From the NCBI RefSeq assembly GCF_030463565.1, contig NC_134643.1, positions 16,071,606 through 16,135,605 on the forward strand: DNA of 64,000 nucleotides. The letters run 5' to 3'. The notes under the pieces were generated by a model, which was not told the origin of the DNA, did no database searches, and worked only from the letters and a program-made list of their open reading frames with translations. Positions 54,704-64,000 of this stretch are shown in pieces. Each line of letters starts with the position of its first letter. Positions within the stretch are counted from its first letter, which is position 1. Position numbers and translations under genes: made by a program. The DNA is from Pelecanus crispus (lineage: Eukaryota; Chordata; Aves; Pelecaniformes; Pelecanidae).

Positions 54704-55640
54704 ATGCATAGAGCTGTCCAGGTTGGACGAGACCTTGTAAGACCTCTAGTCTGGCCTGCTGCTGAAAGCAGGTCGCTAAGGAATTCAGACCATGTTGTTC
54801 AGGGCTTTAGTTGTGTCAGATCTTGAAAATTTCCAGGGACAGAGGTTCTCCAGTGTCTCTGGACAATTTGTTCCAATGCCTAATTATGATTAAGCATTGT
54901 GATTGTCATTTTCCCCCAACCCCCCACCCCACTTATATCCAGCTGGAACTTCCCCTGTTTCAACTTCCATGTAGGCATCGAAAGGCTGCTATTAGGTGCT
55001 CCCTAAAAGCTTCTCCAGGCTAAATAAGCTCAGCCTCACGTCACAGGGCATGTGCAATCTGATCACATTGGATGAGTCAAGATTGCTCAAGAGATACTTG
55101 CCTTAGTCCTCTTCCAAGAAGATAGTTCTCCTTTAACTCCCCTCTCTAAGCACAACAGCCTGGGAGACCTTGCTGGTGAAGGCTGAGATGGAGGAAGCAT
55201 TGAGTACCTCAGCCTTATCTGTGCCCACTGTCACTAAATCACCCATCCTGTTCAGTAGCAGGCCTGCATATGTTTATTCTTTTAGTGCTACTGTAGCAGT
55301 AGAAGCTCTTGTTGTCCTCGATGTCCTTTGCAAGTTTCAACTCTAGCTGAGCTTTGGCTTCCCTGACATCATTCCTGAGTGCCTGGGCAATGTTTTAATA
55401 TTTCCTTTGAGAGCCTTTGTCTGTCCCATCTGTTCATCCATCCATCCAAGCATCCCAGAACTCAGCTGGTGTGACTGATCTCGTAACGTCTCGGTGATTC
55501 CAGTGATGCCCTTGCTCTGAATCCAGATGTGGAGCTCTAGCTGCTCCTGTTTCTCTGGCTGCATGTGTTTGTGTACAGGAATTTGAGATGGCCTCTTTAC
55601 ACTTATTTTATCCTTCCCAAGGGGTCTCTTGCTCTTGTCA
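54704..55640 (-). mobile_element. CR1 LINE copy with a large internal deletion
   Basis: 54704-55055 resembles the CR1 3' UTR (the CAGGTTGGACGAGACC start and the later GCTTCTCCAGGCTAAATAAGC block). 55130-55640 instead matches the region before the reverse transcriptase, and aligns by eye to 61960-62230 of the larger CR1 in this window. The whole reverse transcriptase segment between them is missing. Both parts run on the minus strand, so one deleted copy is simpler than two insertions. Confidence 0.8.
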
Positions 55641-56284
55641 CCTTGTCTCACCTACTTACCACCCCAACCTCCCTTGCTTAACTGCAAGCTGTTATCACCA
55701 TTCCTTGATGTAGCTTGCTTGAAGTCTTCTTTAACAGTTGGCAAGCCTGTTCCTTCCCTGTAACATGAGGATGGTTGTACCTTTCTGTCTTACTGGCATA
55801 TCATAATGATAAATACATGAAAAAATTGTGAGCAGAGCTGGCTGAAAGCAGCCTTGTGGGAAATGTGCATGTGATGAAAATCTTTATGTTAGAAACAAAG
55901 GTAGAAATGTAAATATTTGATGTGGAAGGATTTATTAATAACTGTTTTAAGATAAATGCAAATCTTTTATTAAAAACAGTCTTTGAAAATGTTGAAATTG
56001 AGGCAGGGAGCTCAGCTTCAAGACACCAGCTGCAGTGCACAACTTGAATGCTCTGTGTGGAGCCCCAGCAGGATGAAGGGAACTGGGAGACTGGAAGCTC
56101 TGGGAAGAGTAATGAACCTGGAAGCTTTGGACCCAATGGTTGCAGGGTTTCTGGGCTCCTCTCTCTCTGTCAAGCGGTAAATAAAGCTGGGACAGCCATA
56201 CCTTCAGGGTTTCCTGGAAGCCCAAGCATGCTCTAGCCTAATAAAAGGGTTGGAAACAAGCAAGGTAAGGTTTTATTTGAACTT

Positions 56285-56440
56285 AGAATCATAGAATCGT
56301 TTAGGTTGGAAAAGACCTTTAAGATCATCCAGTCCAACCATTAACCTACACTACCAAGTCTACTCTAAACCAATCAAGGGTAGACTAGACTAAACCATGT
56401 CCCGAAGTGCCACATCTACCCGTTTTTTGAACTTCTCTTT
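56285..56440 (-). mobile_element. CR1 LINE 3' end fragment
   Basis: Opens with the classic bird CR1 3' end on the plus strand (AGAATCATAGAATCG, then GTTGGAAAAGACCTTTAAGA, then TCCAGTCCAACC). It is 5'-truncated. The stretch around 56365-56395 has an extra TAGACTAGACTAAACCA-like insertion compared with usual copies. Confidence 0.9.
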
Positions 56441-59400
56441 GTTAATAAGAAACTCTTGAAAGCCTATATGTATTCATGAGATGTGTTAGTTCTAGCTACT
56501 CAGTATTTCCTGCCTGTTAAGTCAGAAGATTCCCCAACTGGTTGCTCAGATAATGCAGACTGTTGGGAACCCAGGAAATGTTGGTCCCTGTCATCACAAC
56601 CAGAGATTATGAAAGACACTGAATGTTATGCCAACAGTGAGGGAGGGTGGCTACAGTGTAGTACATGAAGAAGCTGTTCCCCTTTTACTGTGCACAGACA
56701 GTAACCTCTTCATGAAGATAGCTGACTTTTTTTGATGACACTTTTCTTCAAGTGAGCTGACTGGAAGGCCCATCAGACTAGGGAACGTAGCATGCAACTG
56801 TGGTGCCCCCTTGAAGGACACTACAAACAATGTAAATACCTTTGAGCAATTGCTGTAGTCACTATTTCCTAGGATTGGCAACTTAAGGTGAAAGTGATTC
56901 AGAACAGTTCTGGTTCAGAAGGAAAGCTCACTATGGTGGGGCAAGTCTGTAGAAACACACTGAAATCTTTCTCCATATAGATATTTCTGTATACCTTTTG
57001 AGAAAGATTTTAAAGTCTAAATTTGTTATAAGGAGCCAAGACCTTCCAATACTCCTGTGAATACTTCTGCGAATACTACTGTGATTTATTCGTGTATAAA
57101 AGACTATGTTCAATTTTATCTTCTATGAAATTTTTGATCTTCAGTTATCTAGAAAACTGTAGTGAATTCCTGCATAGATTTAATGCTCTTGATTATAAGT
57201 GCCTAGGGAAAACCTGGACTTTGCTTAACATTTTCTGAGCAACACGTAGCACTTAACAGAAGCAGTGAGATTGAAGTGCTTTGATCTTCTACAGCTCAGG
57301 TCTGTGTGGCTCACCTGGCACTTAGTGGCAATCACGCCAAGTTCAGGAACTCCAATTTTTAACGGCACTGCTGGAGCATAACCTTTTACTCCTTTCATAG
57401 ATACTAATTACATACAACTTAGCTGTGTGAATAGGGAAGGTTAAGTACATGGGCCTTGTTTCATTTTCTGTTACATTGATCTAAAATAGGCGTAAACATA
57501 TTGAAATCAGTAGTAGTGACTGCTATATAAAACATATGTAATGATTACAGAATTAGGCAAATTTAAGCTGAAATTGTCCCCTCTTCTGGTTTAAGTAAAA
57601 TGGATTGTCAGATGTGAACTCTGATTCAACAAAGGCAAAAGACTTCATTAGCACAGCACTTCAAAAGGTCTTTTCTTCTGATTCATGTTCAGTTTGGTTA
57701 AATCATAACAATTAAATCAAAGATCAATAAAGGCCTGTACCATTAGCATATTTCTTTTAACATATTGGATAAAAACAGATTTTCAAATAATGAATAAAAC
57801 TGCTGTATGTTACATTAGTGTGACTTTATATCATATCAATGTCAAGCCTGTTAAATTTAATCTGATTAGGCTCACAAGGGCTGAGTTTCACAGTATTAAA
57901 AGCACCATCAGGAGCAGTAGTAGATTCTTATCTTCTATGGACTAGCCAGTGGACAAGATGAAAGGTATATTCTCTTATTAAAATGGACTACATTTTTACT
58001 TTACAAGTATCAGTCACTGATTATTTATGCCATTATCAGAAGGTCTTGCATTGTAGAATGAAATGAAAAGTGTCCACATCACTATATTGTCATGTACAAA
58101 TTGTTGGAAGGTTTTGCTAATGCCCTCAATACAGTTAGATTTTGAAAACATACCTTTCTTTAATGGAAGGTTGATTACATACACATTCTGTGTAGTAAAA
58201 GACTTTTTATGTACATCACACAGATTTTTTTAATAGGTTATTTCTCCAAGAACTGAAATTTACATTCTTCTGTCTCCTGCTGCAGCCAGATCAGAAGCCC
58301 AAAGAGATTTGAGATGAGAAGAATTTATACTCTGTATTTTTTTGTGGGTTTATTATCCTACAGAACCTTACCCTTTTTTTTTAAAGAAAGAATATTAATC
58401 CAGCATTCTGAATAAATTTCCCATCTCTTCAGCTTAATTGGAACAAGGGTCTTCAGGTTATTTTTCACATGTAGTCAAACACTGCTATGTGGTTTTGAAA
58501 AGTCACTTCAATTCAGGGAGACAGTATTTCCAAATATATGAGAGATTTGATCAGTAAGATGGTAATCAAAAAGAGTATCTTTTGTACTTCTATACCAGTC
58601 TACCCTCCTAAGATCATAGAGCCCTTTGAACATCAAAGGAATGAAGCCTATAAAATGTATCAAGTAGGTAACTTATTATTTTCATTTAATAAATAGGGAA
58701 ATTAAGGCATACAAATTTGTAACCATTTTTTAAATGTCCACTGGAGTTTTTTGGGGCAAAGATTTTTTCCCAGGCTCTGGGTTCAGAACGTTTTCCAGCA
58801 TTTAATTATGTTTAGCCCTTGAATTTTCAATTCCATGTAGTCATCTGGAAGAGTTAGCATTTTTTGTGGTGCCTTGGTCACTGTGTGTACCTCATTCTCT
58901 GATCACTCCACTTTGTTTGTGCAGGTCCTCCATGACCTGTATTGTAGCTCAAAGAAGCCCTCCACTCAGCAGCTTGCTGCCAGGGCCCATTGACACAGGC
59001 ACGGCATTTTGCTGCTGTTTGCTATTATTCCTTCTGTGGTTTTTTGCTGTTCTTTTTCTATCCTTCTTCCTTGGCTATTCATTTTCGTTATCCAATTTAA
59101 ATTTAGGCTTTTACTTTTTGCTTTTACTTCTTCCTTCTCCTCAAACAAAGGTAGATATCCCAGACTTCATCCTCCTACAGAAGGAAGACATGGGGTCTAG
59201 AAATGATGTTGTGCATGTGAGGTTATGCTGGAAGAGGGGGGTCAGGTTTTGCTACCAGGAGGATTTCCTACCAGTAGTGCTAGAAGGGGATGGTTATAGC
59301 AGCATATTGGTTCAAGATTTAGGGCAGTAAGTGTATGGTCAAGGGCTTGTCAAAAAATATCTCACTTGAGATTATCAGGTTGAAAGCTTTGACTAAGAAT

Positions 59401-60475
59401 TCATCGTGGTGCTGCATGTAGTTTGGCCTTCATGTAAGGCCTGTCATGGTAGAGGAAACCTGGGACACTGGCTTGTCATTCCTATCCGAGGTCAAGAACA
59501 GTGATCTAGGTGAAGTCCGTGCAATGGAATCAGGAAACTCCTTCCTTCCTCTGTCACCACCTTCCTCAGTCTTCTTGCCACGGTTCTTGACTACCTGGAA
59601 GCCTAACATTGGTGACTGCTTTGCTTTGTACAGTTGCTTCAACCCTAAGAGAAGGGAGAAGGGGGCATGAAAGCAACAGACTGTGAACGCAAGCATTTTC
59701 CAAAGGTGTCCCAGCCATTCTTGCTGCTGCAGACCACCTACAGACAGTATAGTGTACTGAGTTTGTTAAAAAGAAATTTCCCTTGTTTGGCATCAGCTGG
59801 AGAGAACTTCTGTGCAGAAGCCGGCTACATCCCATCAGTCACTCTGGTTAACAGCATGCTGCAACTATTGTGTTGTTTGTGTACATTGTGATTGCAGTTC
59901 TGGGAGGAAAAATTGCTTTGAACAGCATCCGCTTTCATTTCCTGCCACTGGCCTGGTGTCATGGTGTTACTGTCAAAGTGCAAATGCAGTTACATTTATT
60001 CAGCTTACATGGGAAAAATCAGTGCAGCACTGTCTTCCCCCTGTTCCTTTTTGCTTTTTCAGAACTTTCTTGGCTATAGTGTCCCCTTCTCCACCTTCTC
60101 CACCTTTCACTAGCCTTGGAAAATGTCTACCTGTTGTCAGGCCACATTGGCATTCCCAAGAGTCCAAGCAGTCATCAGCAGAACTATTCCAGTGATATGG
60201 TGGATGAAAGGAGAAAGGCTGGAAGAAACAGGTACTTTCTGGTAAAACAAAGCAAGATAGGAACCTCTTAATTCTTCACATAGACGGGCCCCAGGGTGCG
60301 CAAACAATTGTAAGTCAGCATGAGACCAGTGTATGTTGGAGATATCTTCCACTAATAGCCATTAGAACTTACCCTTCCAGTCCCTACCTGAACATAGAAT
60401 CCATGGCGTGTCACTGAGCCCACTGAGAAGAGGGCACAGAGGCAAACTCCAACAGCAATGAGAATTCCATGAAGC
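56441..60475. other. 5' flanking region between CR1 copies, no gene supported
   Basis: Short frames only (the longest about 154 residues at 58866-59330, with no recognisable domain). No repeat recognised. Confidence 0.45.
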
Positions 60476-63400
60476 TTATAGAAACATAGAATACTTCAGG
60501 TCAAAAGGGACCTCAGGAGATCTCGAGTCATTTATGGAGTTAGACTGCATTGCTCGGGGCTTTATGCAGTTGGACGGAGACTCCACAACTTCTCTGAACA
60601 ATCTGTTCTAATGCTTGACTGTCCTCATGGTGAAAATGTTTTTCTCAATATCCAGTCTGATACGAACTCTCTTGTTTCAGTTTATGCCTGTTACCTTTCA
60701 CTCTTCTGCCATGGATCGCCTAGAGCCTTCTCTTCTCCAGACTATAGAAGTCCAGCTTCTCCTCGCAGAGCATGTGCTGCAGCCCCTTCATCATCCTGAA
60801 CCTCCACTGAACTTACTGCAGTTGATCAACATCTCTCTTCTATTGGAGGCCCCCAAACTGGATGTGGTATTCCAGACGTGGTCTAATGAATGCCAAGTGA
60901 GATAATCACTTTGCTCAATCTACTTGCACTGCTCCTGTTAATACACCCCAGGAGGCTGTCTGCGTTTTCTGCCGGGGCACACTGTTGGCTTATGTTCAGC
61001 TTGCCATCTGCCAGGACCTTCAGGTCTTGTTCAGCAAAGCTGCTCTCCAGCCAAACAGTGCCCAGCCTGTATAGTTGCAGAGGGTTCTCCTGTTGCAGGT
61101 GCAGGACTTTACATGTGTCCTTGTGGATTTTCAGAAGGTTCTTGCTGGTCCACTCCTCTAAGCTGCGTAGGTCCCTTTGAATGGCTGCTCCTTGTGGATT
61201 TTCAGAAGGTTCTTGCTGGTCCACTCCTCTAAGCTGCGTAGGTCCCTTTGAATGGCTGCTATGCCCTTGAGCATACGGTCTGGTTCTCCCTCCTGCCCTG
61301 TCAATTTGGTGTCATCTACAAACTCTATGACAGCACCTCCTTCAGGCGACTGGTAAAGTTAATGAACAGAGTAGGCCCAATGATAGACCCCTGCAGTACT
61401 CCACTTGTTACTTGCCTCCAGGTATAGTACTACCCAATAACCCTTAAGCTGAACCATCCAAACAGCTTTTTCCCTCTAGTTGTCCAGTTATCCAGACTGT
61501 AACATCCCAACTTGGATACAAGATTATTGTGAGACAGCATGTCAAAAAGCTTGCTAAACTCAAAGTGAGGGACATCCACTTCTCTCCCCTCACAACAAAT
61601 CTAGTCATTTTATCATAGAAGGCAATCGGATTGGTTAGACATGATTTTCACTTTGTAAAAACCGTGCTGACCGTTCCTAATCACCATCTTCTCTTTCATG
61701 TGCCCAGAAATGTGCTCCCAGAGGCCTTGGTCCATGACTTCTCAAGGGATTGTAGTGAGGCTGACCATGCCCTTTTTGAAGATGGGTGTAACATTTGCCT
61801 TCATTTGCACTCATTGGGGACTTTCCCCAACCTTTCAAAAATTACAGTAGCCTCACTACAATATTGGCCAGTTCTCTCAGGACTATTGGGTGCAGCCTAT
61901 CTGGTCCCATGGACTTGGATGGATTGAATTGTAGCAAATCGTCTCTGACTTGACTGCTGGTAGTTCTCCTTGAACCCTGCTTTTCAGCCCAGATGCCCAA
62001 GAGACCTTGTAAGTGAAGGCTGAGGCAAAGGCGGCACTATGTAGCTCAGCTTTTTCTGTGTCCACTGTCACTAAATAGCCTACCCCATTCAGCAATGGTC
62101 CCATACTTTCTTTGTTCAGCCTTCTGCTACTAATGTAGTGGTAGAAGCTCTTCTTATTACCCTTCACATCTTTTGCAAGTTTCAACTCTGCTTGAACTTG
62201 GCTTCCCTAACTCCATCCCTGTGTGCCTGTGCCGTCTTTCTGAATTCCTCATTTGTTGCCTATCCCTGTTCCCACCTCCTGTAATGCTGTTTGATTGTGC
62301 TGGGGCTCAGTTGTGAGTTCTCTTTTCACACTACCCAGTCTCCTGATAAGTCTACTTGACATCCGATGTATTGCACTTGTGCTTGGAGGATGCTATACAT
62401 AAGGCCTTGGCAGCTTTCCTGAGCTATTTTACACTTCAGAGCTGTCTCCCATGGAATCCTACCTGTCAGCTGCCTGAAAATCCAGTTTGCTCTCTTAAAG
62501 TCCAAGGTCTGTACTGTCCTACTTACCTGCCTTACTCCCCTCAGGATCTCAAAGCCCACTATTTCATAGTCACTACAGCCAAGGCTGCCACTGATAATCA
62601 CATCCACAACTAATTCTTCCTTCTTTGTGAATATCAGATCCAGCTGTATGTCACCCTTGTTTGGCCCATTTAGTTCCTGTGTAAAGAATTTATCCCTGGC
62701 ATCCTCCAAAATTCTGTATTGCTTACATCCCATTGTGTGGCCCTTCCAGCAGATGTCAGAGAGGCTGAACCCCCCAAAAAGTACTGAGAAGTCTGATCCA
62801 GAGACTTCCATGTTAGAGGAAGACTTCATCCACTTTCTCAACTTGATCAGTTGGTCTGTTACAAGGTCCCACCACAGTATGATCTTTATTGACCTGTCTT
62901 CTGATCCTGACCCACAAGTTCTCAACCAGCATGTCATGTATCCATAGGAGAGCTCCATACATCCAAGCTGCCTCTTCACATAGAGGACAACTCTCTTGTC
63001 CTCTTCCCTTGCATCATTCTGGAAAAGCTTCTGTCCATCCCTCACATTACTGCTGGCATGCAAACTGTTCCACCACATCTCAGTTGTTCCAGTGATGTTG
63101 CAGTTCTGCATGTAGTGCTCTAGGTCTTCATGCTTGTTTCTCAAGCTGTGGACATACATTTGAGATGGGTGTACTTTTGCTCTATCTTATAATTCGTGAC
63201 ATGTCTCTTGTTGCCATCCATTTGCATAATTTCCTTTCCACTACCAACCTCTGTTTCCTCACCTAGCTGTGGGTCATAACCTCCATTTCCCAATCTTTCT
63301 GGTTTAAAGCCCTTCTTACCAGGATAGCCAGCCTTTTGACAAAGATGTTCTTGCCCTATTTCATCAGGTGTGTCCTGTCACTCCCCAGCAGTCTTCAATC

Positions 63401-63520
63401 CTCAAATAACATCCTGTCTTTGTAAAAGCCAAATCCCCGCTTGACTGCCTATAAGAGTGGGTTAAAGTGTTCAGAAGCATACTGGACCAGACCACTTCTC
63501 GGTCTGGATGGGTCACAGCA
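60476..63520 (-). mobile_element. CR1 LINE, about 3 kb, degraded, with endonuclease and reverse transcriptase remnants
   Basis: Read on the minus strand, 63159-62326 gives an open frame resembling the CR1 ORF2 endonuclease (TETWW-like ITGTTEMWW, a GGFSLSDICWK block, LDLIFTKKEELV, SLGCSDYEIV). 62185-61883 matches the linker before the reverse transcriptase (KGNKKSFYHYISSRR). 61880-61260 matches reverse transcriptase but is broken, and 61224-60883 matches its C-terminal part (LYRLGTVWLESSFAEQDL). The 3' UTR continues to about 60476, ending in an ATAGAA-type tail. Frames are disrupted, so it is dead. The 5' limit is approximate; sequence up to about 63.5 kb still looks CR1-related. Confidence 0.9.
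61119..61260 (+). repeat. Perfect 71-bp tandem duplication inside the CR1
   Basis: Bases 61119-61189 and 61190-61260 are identical over all 71 positions. 71 is not a multiple of three, so it shifts the CR1 frame. The surrounding CR1 is old and mutated, so the duplication is much younger than the element, or an assembly error. Confidence 0.95.
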
Positions 63521-64000
63521 TAGCATACAGCAGGTGAACAGCAAGTGTGGGAAGGGCTTTGTCTTTGTACTCAGGCATCATCCACTTTCCTAGAGGACTA
63601 CCTGAATCAGCAAGAGGTGCTCAGTTCACTCACTAATTAGAGTTGCTTATAAAGTCCCAGCAGACAAGGGCATTTACCATGGTGTCCTTCATATACTGTG
63701 CATAAATTGACTCTTCCCTTTCCTTCCCTTGCCTGTGCTTGCTTAACTCCTCTCTCTGTGATCTGAAGCATAGGCTGCTGCTGAGCTGAATGTGTTGAAA
63801 GGGCCTTGCCACTCAATGGCCTAATCCTCTTAGAACACAGGCAACAAATGAACAAGTCTCTCTGAGGCTTCTCATTCCACTGCTGAAAATGTAGACCTCG
63901 GCGTTGAGTGCACTGTAGGGAGCAGATAAGCAGTGCATTGTATTGTGTGTTTTCAGAAATCTGCAGGGATTGATACACATGTTCTCTCCACAGGGTTCTC

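Noticed and set aside
58866..59330. 154-residue frame with a hydrophobic stretch
   Set aside because: The Leu/Phe/Cys-rich stretch comes from T-rich DNA; no family resemblance and no splice or promoter context.
62326..63159. 277-residue open frame as a host gene
   Set aside because: It matches the CR1 endonuclease domain and sits between other CR1 parts in the right order and strand.

Overview
This window is vertebrate nuclear DNA, almost certainly from a bird. It holds large introns with GT-AG splice sites, a CpG island, several CR1 LINE copies (some with the bird-type 3' end) and a solo retroviral LTR of a kind I recognise from bird genomes. There are no bacterial-style operons, CRISPR arrays or tRNA clusters. 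I cannot name the species.

The one protein-coding gene I can support is NAMPT (nicotinamide phosphoribosyltransferase, also called PBEF or visfatin). It lies on the minus strand and I can assemble it completely: 11 coding exons from the start codon at 43417 to the stop codon at 14629-14631. The exons sum to 1482 nt, which is 493 residues plus stop, and every junction keeps frame. NAMPT is the rate-limiting enzyme of NAD+ salvage. All the substrate and catalytic residues I could place by comparison with the human enzyme are present.

Layout by region: 1-11.8 kb is 3' flank, with no gene I can support, two patches of old plus-strand CR1, and one isolated CpG-dense patch near 1.3 kb. 11.8-14.6 kb is the probable long NAMPT 3' UTR, with several candidate poly(A) signals. 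14.6-43.4 kb holds the coding exons and introns. Intron 6 contains a complete 588-bp solo LTR flanked by a 5-bp target duplication. Intron 1 (11.4 kb) contains a tRNA-Ile-like fragment, a 57-bp remnant of a related LTR and several A/C-rich low-complexity tracts. 42.7-44.6 kb is the CpG-island promoter, with three CCAAT boxes each paired with a CRE-like site, and a 15-bp minisatellite. 44.6-54.7 kb is 5' flank with no recognisable gene. 54.7-64 kb is rich in minus-strand CR1, including a roughly 3-kb copy that still shows endonuclease and reverse-transcriptase remnants and carries a perfect 71-bp tandem duplication.

I did not find a novel multi-gene system. The items most worth a second look are the repeated CCAAT/CRE promoter modules, the intronic solo LTR with intact TATA and poly(A) signals opposite to NAMPT, the tRNA-Ile-like fragment, and the 71-bp duplication.
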